Shown here: positions 36,867 to 45,124 of the stretch, piece by piece
How the letters are laid out: every line of letters begins with the position of its first letter
Position numbering within the stretch: position 1 is the first letter of the stretch
NCBI GenBank assembly: GCA_013288545.1
Contig: JABDBR010000001.1
Coordinates: 99,010 to 163,009, forward strand
Direction of reading: 5' to 3'
From: Nitrososphaerota archaeon
GTDB lineage: Archaea > Thermoproteota > Nitrososphaeria > Nitrososphaerales > Nitrosopumilaceae
Length of the DNA: 64,000 bases
Notes under the pieces: generated by a model
The model's input: the letters and a program-made list of their open reading frames with translations, nothing else
Database searches by the model: none
What the model was told of the DNA's origin: nothing
Position numbers and translations under genes: made by a program

Positions 36867-37262
36867 TTGAATCCTTGGTTCGAGTTGAAGAATAACAAAG
36901 CAAGCCTGCTTCCAATAGTTGAGGATATAATTGGATTAGATCCAATGATGCGGTTTGCGGCAATAATAGACCTAAAAGGAAACATATCTGAAGCAATAAT
37001 GAAGGAAGGTAAAACCTCGTTAAAATCACAAAAAGAAGAGGAACATTTCTGTAGACAAGTAGCCATGAGAAGAAAAATCAGGCAACAGTTTGACAAGAGT
37101 CTTGGACCGGTAAATTATGTACACATTGAACGTCTAAAGATTACTCAGATTGTAGTTTATCCTAAACGCAAGACTGTCTATGTTACGATGGAGCCAAACA
37201 TGAACATAAACCGAAAGCTGGAAATTGTAGAATCAATCAAAAAGAAAACTGCAAAATTATAA
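36867..37262 (+). CDS. Thaumarchaeal conserved protein (DUF6659-like)
   Basis: 131 aa from a TTG at 36867; a TATA-like GATATATTTA at about 36850-36859 makes a start a few codons further down (TTG at 36885) also possible. The fold appears to be a roadblock/PAS-sized alpha-beta protein with IGLDPMMRFAAIIDLKGNI near the N-terminus and a strand pair TQIVVYPKRKTVYVTMEP near the C-terminus. The pattern resembles the DUF6659 proteins multiplied in ammonia-oxidising archaea. No function is established. Confidence 0.6.
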   Translation: MNPWFELKNNKASLLPIVEDIIGLDPMMRFAAIIDLKGNISEAIMKEGKTSLKSQKEEEHFCRQVAMRRKIRQQFDKSLGPVNYVHIERLKITQIVVYPKRKTVYVTMEPNMNINRKLEIVESIKKKTAKL

Positions 37263-37270
37263 AAAATTAA

Positions 37271-37288
37271 GGAGAATAAAATTTCTCC
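37271..37288. terminator. Short hairpin between convergent genes
   Basis: GGAGAA-TAAAAT-TTCTCC forms a 6-bp stem. On the minus strand it is followed by TTAATTTTTT, so it could end transcription of the TRAM gene; on the plus strand it directly follows the DUF6659-like gene. Confidence 0.45.
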
Positions 37289-37300
37289 AGATGACTAGAT

Positions 37301-37608
37301 TTACTCTGTCACTGGCCTGAGGAGTTTCTTCGCCTACATCAGCAGTAGCAAAGCGTCCGCCTACCTGTGTAATCTTTATTTTTACGTTTTGGCCTAACTT
37401 GCCCACCTTTGACAAATATCATAAAGCCTTCTACTCTTGCAATACCGTCTCCTTTTCTACTGATCTCAGTTATGGATACATCATATTCTTGCCAGTTTCT
37501 ACTGGTTTTGGTCTATTATCCTCAAATCTTCGACCGCCTCCATATCTTCTATCTCTGCCATATTCTCGGCCTTGGGCTTTCACCAAAACCGCTGTCGTTA
37601 AAGCTCAT
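37301..37608 (-). pseudogene. TRAM-domain RNA-binding protein, broken by several frameshifts
   Basis: Read on the minus strand from the ATG at 37608, behind a strong GGAGGTG ribosome site, the sequence encodes MSFNDSGFGE, then after a shift REYGRDRRYGGGRRFEDNRP, then after another YDVSITEISRKGDGIARVEG and FMIFVKGG, then after a third KLGQNVKIKITQVGGRFATA and DVGEETPQ. Joined, these are an Arg/Gly-rich head plus a complete TRAM domain. Shifts fall near 37574-37576 (CCC run), 37485-37490 and 37402-37404 (GGG run), with a possible fourth near 37311-37317 before a VTE-stop end. TRAM proteins act as RNA chaperones in archaea. Either the gene decayed recently or the sequence has indel errors here. 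Confidence 0.75.
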
Positions 37609-37712
37609 CGTTGCACCTCCTTCCTAGTCCATTATTTTTCTAAACCCTGTAAAATCTCTACTTGATTTTCCTTCCCCCGCTTCACAATAATTGAAAAAAT
37701 GACCATTTCAAG

Positions 37713-37759
37713 GCATGAAACTGCTGTTCCGCTATGCGTTCCGCTATGGAATTTCATGC
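37713..37759. other. Hairpin with internal 11-base tandem repeat
   Basis: GCATGAAA (37713-37720) pairs with TTTCATGC (37752-37759). Inside, TTCC (37727-37730) pairs with GGAA (37748-37751), and the 11-mer GTTCCGCTATG occurs twice (37726-37736 and 37738-37748). It lies between the divergent TRAM gene and the winged-helix gene at 37794, so it could be an operator for one or both, or a small RNA. Confidence 0.45.
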
Positions 37760-37793
37760 TGTCCCTGATAAAACATCGAATCTATAATATCCC

Positions 37794-38081
37794 ATGTCAA
37801 AACAACAATACAGGTCCGAAATGGGCATCATAGCCGATATCCTTGGAGTAACCATGGATGGAGGAACACAAGGGGTTATTGTCTCTGCCATATCAAGAAG
37901 AGCAAATCTATCACATTATGCAGTGCTTGAAAAGTGCCAAAAACTGATAGATGCAGGGTTGGTAGAATCAATGAAAGCCGATAGAAATAGGCTTTTTAGA
38001 GTTACGGAGAAGGGCATAAGATTCTTCCAGGAATTCCAAAGGTTCCAAGGCGTAATGCAAGGACTCAACCTCAGGTATTAG
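37794..38081 (+). CDS. Winged-helix DNA-binding protein
   Basis: 95 aa. The helix-turn-helix is VIVSAISRRANLSHYAVLEKCQKLIDAGLVE (positions about 29-59), followed by a two-strand wing (RLFRVTEKGIRFFQEF). This is the small PadR/MarR-like winged helix common as single-domain regulators in thaumarchaea. A TATA-like GATAAAAC lies about 25 bases before the ATG, suggesting a leaderless mRNA, with the 37713-37759 hairpin just upstream. It is the first gene of a run that includes a membrane-bound winged-helix protein. Confidence 0.8.
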   Translation: MSKQQYRSEMGIIADILGVTMDGGTQGVIVSAISRRANLSHYAVLEKCQKLIDAGLVESMKADRNRLFRVTEKGIRFFQEFQRFQGVMQGLNLRY

Positions 38082-38170
38082 ATATGTATCAGGAGTATGG
38101 GACGACTGAGATACAAGAAGTGTTGCCGGAAGGAATGCTTTTTGTAAGGATAAACTGTATTCTCACAACA

Positions 38171-39301
38171 ATGGTTAGAGCACCAGTTGTAGCAGCATGC
38201 TTTCTTTTACTTACTCTCTCTTCCTTTGTTCAGTACGCTGTAGGTAGCCCTAAAATTCTTGATTTTACAATTTATGCAGATGGAACTACTCATGTTTTCT
38301 ATCAAACTGATGTAGATCCTCAATCGCCTGATTTCATTTTCAATGTTTACGGCAATAGTATTGAAAACCTTGTTGTACAAGACGAAAATGGAACGTTGCT
38401 TTCTAGTAAGATAAACGCAAATACTGTAACGGTAGCAACTTTGGGATCTTCTATGATAAAAGTAGATTATGATACACCTGACTTGATATCAAAAAATGGA
38501 AAGACATGGAGTTTTCATGTAAATTCTCCCACTGATTATTCAATACTTTTACCAAAAAATACTGTAATTGTTGGAATGAGTGCATCTCCATTAAACATGC
38601 AAATAGTTGATGATCAGTCGCTCATATCATTGCCAAGTGGTTCATCAGATATAGATTATATTTTTGGAGTCTTGGGTACAAGTCAAACTGCCACTTTGGC
38701 AATTCAAAAGGCTCAAGATTTTATTAATACTTTGAATTCTACCGGTGTAAAAACTCCAATGGCCCTAGCAAAACTCGAGGAAGCCAGATCTGATTTTAAC
38801 CAAGGTAAATATTCTGATGCGGAATCTCTTGCTAATTCTGCAAAGAATCTTGCTCTTCAAGAACAAACTGCAATTTCAAAACCATCTACTAATTCATCTG
38901 ATGACCATATACCAGTTAGTCCACTGGACAATCTATCAATCTATTTTTTGATTGTGGGCATCGTTGTAGCAGGAATAGCTGGAATCATAATCATGAAGAA
39001 AACAAGATCCAATAAGATCATAACTTCAAATGAAATTTCAAATAACAACTACATTCCACCAGAAAAAGAAATGATTTACAAACTAAAACCAGAATTACGT
39101 CAAGACGACAAGGAAATTATAGCATTTATCTCTGAAAAAGGAGGCCAGGTATACGAAAGCGAGTTACGTAAGAAATTTTTGATGCCACGAACAACGATGT
39201 GGCGTGCTGTTAAACGACTAGAAAGAGAAGATATTGTTGAAATAGAGAAGGTTGATCAACAAAATCTCATTAAACTTCGAAAAATGGAGGATCAAAAATG
39301 A
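38171..39301 (+). CDS. Membrane-anchored winged-helix regulator with extracellular sensor
   Basis: About 376 aa from the ATG at 38171, which opens directly into a signal peptide (VVAACFLLLTLSSF); the frame is open from 38084, two bases after the preceding stop, so a longer form is possible. Residues about 25-180 are a beta-rich extracellular domain, then a helical juxtamembrane part (ALAKLEEARSDFNQGKYSDA), one membrane helix (about 257-276) and a cytoplasmic tail ending in a winged helix (ESELRKKFLMPRTTMWRAVK). The layout makes it a one-component sensor that binds DNA from the membrane. Overlaps the following gene by four bases. Confidence 0.75.
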   Translation: MVRAPVVAACFLLLTLSSFVQYAVGSPKILDFTIYADGTTHVFYQTDVDPQSPDFIFNVYGNSIENLVVQDENGTLLSSKINANTVTVATLGSSMIKVDYDTPDLISKNGKTWSFHVNSPTDYSILLPKNTVIVGMSASPLNMQIVDDQSLISLPSGSSDIDYIFGVLGTSQTATLAIQKAQDFINTLNSTGVKTPMALAKLEEARSDFNQGKYSDAESLANSAKNLALQEQTAISKPSTNSSDDHIPVSPLDNLSIYFLIVGIVVAGIAGIIIMKKTRSNKIITSNEISNNNYIPPEKEMIYKLKPELRQDDKEIIAFISEKGGQVYESELRKKFLMPRTTMWRAVKRLEREDIVEIEKVDQQNLIKLRKMEDQK

Positions 39302-40767
39302 AGAGTCTAACAATTATCATTATGGCATTAGTTGGAACATTAATCTTGAACGGACCAATTCAATCCTATGCCGATCCTCAACTTGATACATTGGTAAATA
39401 TTGCCACACAAGCAAGAAATAGTCTAAACATCAGTATATCACAAATTCCTAATGTTCCTGATAAGATTACTTCTCTATACAAACAAGGATCTGATGAAAC
39501 AAATGCTCTAACCCAAGCAGCAAATAAACAAGATATAGCATTAGCTAAACAACATTTCCTTTCTGCAATGAATTTCTTTAAGACCACCAATGATGCGATA
39601 AATTCTCTCAATACAACAGAAGTAAATGATCAACAACGTGTAGATATAATACAATTACAAAGTGAAATCACAAGATTAGAAAAAATTGCTGGAACACTTC
39701 AAACTATAGCGATAACTAATCATGCTGATTTTAATTTTACACAACTTGATACATCAATTCAAAATGCAAAACAAGATCTTGATGCTGGTAAGATTGATGA
39801 TACATCAAAATTAATTGATTCTGCAAATCAGTTAATTGTTGATGCCCATCAATCTCTTTCAGAAACTGCCCAAAAAATGACTACTAATAGAGCCAAAGAT
39901 TTTACAGAGAAACAAATTGAACGATTTGATAAAATAGATGAGAATAATGCTACAAGAAATGCAATGACACAAATGTCAAATGTCACGATATCTAAAACTA
40001 GCTCTAATGTAACATCTATAGAAAATCCTGGAGAAATGATCGCTAAATTGAGAAAACTTGTATCAGAAGGTAATGTTGATGAAGCTTTGAAAGTAATAAA
40101 GTCACTTGATGCATATCAAAAAGGGACATTAACAAATAATGAGAATCAAACTGAGTCACAATCACAAACTAGTGTTAATATACAAAATAACGCCGAAACA
40201 AGTTCCATTACATCTCAAAATCCATCAAATGTAACAACATCTAGTCCTCCAATTACTAATACATTGAACACCACAACAGCCAGTCCTGTCAGGATAAACT
40301 CCTCTCATGATCAAAATCCTATTCCATCTCAAAATTCATCAAATATTACAGCAGCTAATCCTATCAAAACAAACTCATCAAATAATGAAAATTCTGGTCA
40401 ACAAGACAAAAATCGAAAAACAGACAAAACAAATTTTTTCCATGAAAGTCCTAATTTTTCATCTCACAATCCATTAAATGTAACTAGTTCTCCAATTACT
40501 AATACATTGAACATCACAACAACCAGTCCTGTCAAAACAAACTCCTCAAATAATGAAAATTCTGGTCAACAAGACAAAAATCGAAAAACAGACAAAACAA
40601 ATTTTTCCACTAACAATAATTTTAATCAACAAAGTAACGATAACAAAACAGCGTCTTCAGTGATACCTCAAGGAAATTCTGATTCAGGGCAACAAGACAA
40701 AACACATGAGCAAAAAAATCATGGCAAAACGCCAAAACCAAAAAATGAAAAACGAAATCATGATTAA
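39298..40767 (+). CDS. Secreted helical protein with repetitive low-complexity tail
   Basis: 489 aa. A signal peptide (residues 1-25, cut near SYA-DPQ) is followed by about 200 residues of helical, coiled-coil-like sequence in which the phrase AKQDLDAGKIDDTSKLIDSA recalls the juxtamembrane helix of the preceding membrane regulator. Residues about 275-489 are Asn/Ser/Thr/Gln-rich with Asn-x-Ser/Thr sequons, containing an exact 75-bp duplication, and end in a Lys-rich tail. Likely secreted and glycosylated. No catalytic motif. Its start overlaps the sensor gene by four bases (ATGA), so the two are made together. Confidence 0.7.
   Translation: MKSLTIIIMALVGTLILNGPIQSYADPQLDTLVNIATQARNSLNISISQIPNVPDKITSLYKQGSDETNALTQAANKQDIALAKQHFLSAMNFFKTTNDAINSLNTTEVNDQQRVDIIQLQSEITRLEKIAGTLQTIAITNHADFNFTQLDTSIQNAKQDLDAGKIDDTSKLIDSANQLIVDAHQSLSETAQKMTTNRAKDFTEKQIERFDKIDENNATRNAMTQMSNVTISKTSSNVTSIENPGEMIAKLRKLVSEGNVDEALKVIKSLDAYQKGTLTNNENQTESQSQTSVNIQNNAETSSITSQNPSNVTTSSPPITNTLNTTTASPVRINSSHDQNPIPSQNSSNITAANPIKTNSSNNENSGQQDKNRKTDKTNFFHESPNFSSHNPLNVTSSPITNTLNITTTSPVKTNSSNNENSGQQDKNRKTDKTNFSTNNNFNQQSNDNKTASSVIPQGNSDSGQQDKTHEQKNHGKTPKPKNEKRNHD
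40364..40438 (+). repeat. 75-bp direct repeat, copy 1
   Basis: Nearly exact match to 40532-40606, offset 168 bases (56 codons), within the secreted-protein gene; it keeps the frame and encodes KTNSSNNENSGQQDKNRKT. Confidence 0.75.
40532..40606 (+). repeat. 75-bp direct repeat, copy 2
   Basis: Second copy of the repeat at 40364-40438. The preceding block (TCCAATTACTAATACATTGAAC) is also duplicated, at about 40248 and 40490, offset about 240 bases, so the tail grew by more than one event. Confidence 0.75.
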
Positions 40768-40908
40768 TTCCTAACCTGAATATTACAATCAAATTAGGAG
40801 ATTTTAGTCGTATTTGTCTTGTTTACAAGGTTAAAAGTACAGCCAATTATATGGCAATAACAAAGATTACATAAAATTCATATAGATTTTTACCAGAACC
40901 AAGAGGAG

Positions 40909-41106
40909 ATGGCTTCAAAACAAATCTCTGTAGGCGTAGGAATACCAATGATAGTAGTCGGCGTTATACTTGCTTTCATTTTAGCTCCATTACAAGCTGA
41001 TCTAAAGGATACTGTAGAATTTGTAGGAAGTCTTATAGGAATTTTAGGAGTATTGATCTTCATAGCAGGATTCTTTTCAAGAAAAGTAACCCAAATTACA
41101 TCTTAA
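40909..41106 (+). CDS. Small two-helix membrane protein
   Basis: 65 aa with two membrane helices (about residues 8-28 and 38-56) and a short basic C-terminus (SRKVTQITS). No family recognised. An AAGAGGAG purine stretch lies directly before the ATG and may act as a ribosome site. Its TAA stop shares TTAA with the stop of the NHL-repeat gene on the other strand. Confidence 0.62.
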   Translation: MASKQISVGVGIPMIVVGVILAFILAPLQADLKDTVEFVGSLIGILGVLIFIAGFFSRKVTQITS

Positions 41107-43460
41107 TTTTTCATAACTCCAATTGATATTAGGTATTGAATAGATGTCCAAAAAATATTGTCATCAATTTGGCCTGAAGACCATTGTCTTACATTTACCT
41201 TTAACCAATTTGGAATTTTTACAGTATCACCTTGACTCACTGATGATGTTTTGATTAGGCCTTGATTTATCATGTATCTGACTGCTTGAGAAAAATCCTT
41301 CTTATCTAAGGCTCCCTCAGACCACCAAATGGCTGTATTTTTTATCCAGCTAGGCAAGACATTCTTGTTTGTTCCGCCATATAATGCAAATTTCTGTATG
41401 TTGTTATTCTTATCTACAACATAGATGTTGTCTGATGCATCAATTGCAAGACCTACTGGTTGTTCAAACTGACCTTGACCAGTTCCCTCTGTACCCCAAC
41501 TCAAAAGAAAGTTTCCATTAGAGTCAAACTTTTGTATTCTATGATTGTCAGTATCTGCTACGTAGATGTTATCTTTAGAGTCAATGGCTATTGCTGATGG
41601 ATTGGTGAATCTGCCTTCCTCTATTCCAATGGAGCCATAAAAGTTTAGGAACTTTCCAATACTAGAATATTCCAATATTTTGTTGTCTGTAGAAATGGCA
41701 TACATGTTGTCTTGTGAATCAAATGCTAATGCTTTGATACCTGAGAAACTTGCTCCTTCTGTAAATGATGAGTCTATCTCATCTTTGTAGATACCTTTAG
41801 TATCAAATAGTTGAATTGATTGCTGCTCTACGTCTCCTACAAAAAGTTCGTCCCTATGATCTGAATTTATAGCGACTGGTATTTGGAACATACCTGGGTT
41901 CTTACCGTATGTGCCCCATGAATAAACAAAATTTCCTGTCTTGTCAAACATGACTATTCTTGAATTTCCGGTATCTGCTACATACACATATTTTTCATTT
42001 ACAAATATGCCTGATGGGTTTTTGAATTGTCCATTTGATGAACCTGTATCACCCCATGAAAGAAGCATGTTGCCCTTGACATTGAATTTCTTTATTTTTG
42101 AATTTCCAGTATCTGCCACATAGATATTGTTGTCATTATCAATGGCAATATTGGTTGGGGACTTGAATGTAGTTGAATTGATTGTTGAAACAAAAGAGGG
42201 AATATTGTATTGAACTGCATCCAGAATCTTTCCATTGTCAATAGGTGAACCATCAACATAAAATGATGAACTTTTTACAATTCCATCATAATTCACATAC
42301 AGTTTCCATTGTCCCTTGGTATCATTTTGAGCAATTCTGTGGGGTATGGTAATTTCAGTTGTATATACTGGCAATGATATTTCTGGGCTAGCCTTACCGT
42401 CAGGACTTGTAACCCATGTCGTTATTGAATTTGTAGTAATGTTTGATGTATGTATTATGAAGTTAGCCATTTCTCCTGGTCTGTAATTCAATTTGTTTGG
42501 AAACATGTCTAGCTGAATATTGGGCAGCTCATGAGAATTTTGGACTACTTTGAAGGAACCTGTTTCTGTCACACCAGCATAATCAACTTCAAACTTGTAA
42601 GTACCGATTATTTTTGGCAAGTTTTTGAGTACAATAGTGTCATGTACGGATTGTGGATGGAACTGAGTACTAGTTGTATTTCCTAAAGGATCTGTTATTT
42701 TTACAGTACCAGTTGATTCTGTTAGCCTGGTAAATATCAGATCAAGTGTTACATCACTTCCTGGATAATAAGTGGGTGAATTATTTATTGATAATTCCAT
42801 TAGTTTGTTGGTGTCTCCTAAAAGAAACGGCATCTCGCTTACAGCATTAAAGTATTGAATTTTTAATTTGTATAATCCTGGGGGATTGTATTTTGAAAGT
42901 TGCAGCATTGGGAAATGATATAATACACTAGATCTATCGGCCTTCACCTCGATCTCTGTTACGCCAATTACGCTGTTTCCATCCTGATCATAAAAGTCTA
43001 AAAAATAAGAATGTGCAAATTTGGCATATGGGGTATAGTAAGATGAAGTAATGTTGATGTTCATTATATCCGGTTCATAGTAGGTTATCTTGTCTATTAT
43101 TACAGCCAAAGCAAGAGACTTGACATTAAAGTGGACTGTCTGATTGATACCTCCATATTGATAATTAATTGACCATGGACCAAATTCATTATCATTGGCA
43201 TCTCGTATAATTTGATGTGTTATTTTTTCTGACTTTATTGACTGCTCAACTATTCCTGATATTACTGACTTATCCGGTCTGTGAGCAATCCAATTTATCT
43301 GACCTCCATTATATCCATGAATTGTAACATTAACCTTTATCCAATCATTTGCACCGAATTCTTGTTTTTGAGGAATAGCACTTAGTGTTAAAGCGCTTGC
43401 ATTCTGACAGGTTACAAATATCAAGGCTGCGGATAGAAATAAAAAAACTAATTTTTTCAC
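41103..43460 (-). CDS. Secreted NHL-repeat surface protein
   Basis: 785 aa. A signal peptide (residues 1-23, KKLVFLFLSAALIFVT) leads into about 400 residues of beta-sandwich domains. Then come about six NHL blades, with recurring IYVADTGNSKIKKF / IYVADTDNHRIQKF units between about residues 440 and 690, giving a six-bladed propeller. The C-terminus has two copies of the W-I/L-K-x-N/T ... W-W/S-x-G-x-I/L-D motif (SWIKNTAIWWSEGALDKKDF; NWLKVNVRQWSSGQIDDNIF) common on thaumarchaeal exported proteins. Probably cell-surface binding or assembly. Confidence 0.82.
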   Translation of the reverse strand: MKKLVFLFLSAALIFVTCQNASALTLSAIPQKQEFGANDWIKVNVTIHGYNGGQINWIAHRPDKSVISGIVEQSIKSEKITHQIIRDANDNEFGPWSINYQYGGINQTVHFNVKSLALAVIIDKITYYEPDIMNINITSSYYTPYAKFAHSYFLDFYDQDGNSVIGVTEIEVKADRSSVLYHFPMLQLSKYNPPGLYKLKIQYFNAVSEMPFLLGDTNKLMELSINNSPTYYPGSDVTLDLIFTRLTESTGTVKITDPLGNTTSTQFHPQSVHDTIVLKNLPKIIGTYKFEVDYAGVTETGSFKVVQNSHELPNIQLDMFPNKLNYRPGEMANFIIHTSNITTNSITTWVTSPDGKASPEISLPVYTTEITIPHRIAQNDTKGQWKLYVNYDGIVKSSSFYVDGSPIDNGKILDAVQYNIPSFVSTINSTTFKSPTNIAIDNDNNIYVADTGNSKIKKFNVKGNMLLSWGDTGSSNGQFKNPSGIFVNEKYVYVADTGNSRIVMFDKTGNFVYSWGTYGKNPGMFQIPVAINSDHRDELFVGDVEQQSIQLFDTKGIYKDEIDSSFTEGASFSGIKALAFDSQDNMYAISTDNKILEYSSIGKFLNFYGSIGIEEGRFTNPSAIAIDSKDNIYVADTDNHRIQKFDSNGNFLLSWGTEGTGQGQFEQPVGLAIDASDNIYVVDKNNNIQKFALYGGTNKNVLPSWIKNTAIWWSEGALDKKDFSQAVRYMINQGLIKTSSVSQGDTVKIPNWLKVNVRQWSSGQIDDNIFWTSIQYLISIGVMKN

Positions 43461-43557
43461 TGCTAATTATCGCATTTACTATTATATTCACTTTGGCAAA
43501 AAATCATTCATAAGAAGATCCAATTAAATAAATAATGAACAAGTACAGAACGAATAC

Positions 43558-44271
43558 TTGAACGTAAGACTTTATGAGATATTTACATCTGTTGAAGGGG
43601 AAGGAATCTTGTACGGCACCAAGACTCTTTTTGTAAGACTGGCAGGTTGTCCTTTCAAGTGTTTTTACTGTGATACAAAAGACGCACTTCCTATGAATTC
43701 TGGAAAAGAATATTCAATTAGTGAAGCAAAAGAGATAATCAGGAAAAACCTCAAGAAAAATACCTATAAAGTAAATTTTACTGGTGGAGATCCACTTGCT
43801 CAGTCAAAGGCTGTTGCAGAATTAGCAAAATTTGTTCAAGGTAAAAAAATTCCTACTTATCTAGAATCATCTTGCTATGATTCATCAAAGTTTGCTGAAG
43901 TTCTTCCTTACATTAATCTTATAAAAATTGAATTTAAAACTCCAGAATCTGGTTTTGTTGATTCAAAACATTATTCTAAACTTTTAGAAAATGAGCTTGA
44001 ATGTTTGAGGCTAGCTAAAAAATCTAAGAAAACAACATATGTCAAAGTAGTAATAAGTTCCAAGACTCAATTGAATCCATTTAAGAAACTTCTTAGGCAG
44101 ATATTCAAAGTAATATCAAAAACAGAGCTTGCAGGATTTATAATACAGCCTACGTATGGTATTTCAGAGCCTAGTTTGGAACAACTATTCAGCTTTTATG
44201 ATTCAGTTTATGCTTACGATGATCAAGTTAGAATAGTACCACAGCTTCATAAATTCATAGGTGCACCTTGA
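43558..44271 (+). CDS. queE: 7-carboxy-7-deazaguanine synthase (radical SAM)
   Basis: Third step of preQ0 synthesis, ring contraction of carboxytetrahydropterin. 237 aa from a TTG start. The radical-SAM cluster motif is C-x3-C-x2-C in GCPFKCFYCD (cysteines about 32, 36 and 39), and NFTGGDPLAQ is the SAM-binding GGD. Its N-terminal EIFTSVEGEG is the QueE hallmark. The end overlaps folE. In archaea preQ0 becomes archaeosine in tRNA. A TATA-like AATTAAATAAATA lies about 30 bases upstream. Confidence 0.92.
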   Translation: MNVRLYEIFTSVEGEGILYGTKTLFVRLAGCPFKCFYCDTKDALPMNSGKEYSISEAKEIIRKNLKKNTYKVNFTGGDPLAQSKAVAELAKFVQGKKIPTYLESSCYDSSKFAEVLPYINLIKIEFKTPESGFVDSKHYSKLLENELECLRLAKKSKKTTYVKVVISSKTQLNPFKKLLRQIFKVISKTELAGFIIQPTYGISEPSLEQLFSFYDSVYAYDDQVRIVPQLHKFIGAP

Positions 44272-44831
44272 TGAATAAAGAAAGAGTAAAGCGATTAATT
44301 CGAGAAATAATTGCGGAGATAGGTGAAGATCCAACAAGAGAGGGTCTAGTTGATACTCCAAGCAGAATAGCAGATATGTATGAAGAGATCTTCAAGGGAT
44401 ACGAAGGAGAATCAGAACTGTCAGTAAAATTTTCTGAGGATTCTGATATTGTGATTGCAAAAGATATTCAATTTTATTCCATGTGTGAGCATCACATGCT
44501 ACCATTCTATGGAAAAATAAGTGTAGCATATGCACCAGATGGAAAAGTATTTGGAATATCAAAATTGGTCCGTCTTGTGGAAAAATATTCTGCTAGATTG
44601 CAAATACAAGAACGAATTACAAAGAATATAGCTGATGAGCTATACTCCGAGGGAGTCAAAGGCGTAATTGTCATTGCAGAAGGTGAGCACCTTTGCATGA
44701 AAATGCGAGGAGTACGAAATGATGCTGTAGTAACAACAATAGCGTCAAGAGGAGTTTACGATAAAAAAGAAGCAAGATCAGATGTTCTGAATTTGATATA
44801 CAGTGGAAAATCTAAACCAAATATTGGTTAA
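44271..44831 (+). CDS. folE: GTP cyclohydrolase I
   Basis: First step of the 7-deazaguanine pathway, GTP to dihydroneopterin triphosphate. 186 aa from the ATG at 44271, one base overlapping the queE stop. The zinc and active-site motif SMCEHHMLPFYGK is present (about residues 71-83), together with GEHLCMKMRGV near 135-145. This is the type IA enzyme rather than the archaeal MptA form. It supports the idea that queE-folE feed archaeosine. Confidence 0.94.
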   Translation: MNKERVKRLIREIIAEIGEDPTREGLVDTPSRIADMYEEIFKGYEGESELSVKFSEDSDIVIAKDIQFYSMCEHHMLPFYGKISVAYAPDGKVFGISKLVRLVEKYSARLQIQERITKNIADELYSEGVKGVIVIAEGEHLCMKMRGVRNDAVVTTIASRGVYDKKEARSDVLNLIYSGKSKPNIG

Positions 44832-44857
44832 CCTAAAAAATTAAATAATAACAGTTA

Positions 44858-45124
44858 ATGCAGACTGTTATGGGCACACACAATAACATTCACGTTCCAA
44901 AAGAATCTTGGCCAGCCTTTATGTGGTATGCCATAGAATTTTTCATTGTATTGGGTGCAGGATTGGGAATCTCTCTGAATTCAATGGATTTCTTCAAGAA
45001 ACTAGGTTTTGATGATTCCATGACAATATGGGCCTTTTGGGGAATTATCGGTGCAGTCTTTCTAGCCTATTATGTAATAGTCAGACCTATAATACTGAGA
45101 AGACCAATCTTATCAAAAATCTAG
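44858..45124 (+). CDS. Small membrane protein of unknown function
   Basis: 88 aa from the ATG at 44858; an internal ATG at 44870 lies about 26 bases after a TATA-like ATTAAATAA (44840-44848) and may be the actual leaderless start. Two helices (about residues 25-43 and 59-79) enclose a short loop; the C-terminus is basic (RRPILSKI). It is not QueD. It runs 12 bases into the queC gene on the other strand, tail to tail. Confidence 0.6.
   Translation: MQTVMGTHNNIHVPKESWPAFMWYAIEFFIVLGAGLGISLNSMDFFKKLGFDDSMTIWAFWGIIGAVFLAYYVIVRPIILRRPILSKI

Noticed and set aside
37399..37665. Plus-strand open frames of 70-90 aa
   Set aside because: They are antisense to the frameshifted TRAM gene on the minus strand, which has clear domain similarity.
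44858..45124. QueD completing the archaeosine cluster
   Set aside because: The protein has two membrane helices and none of the histidine zinc ligands of QueD.
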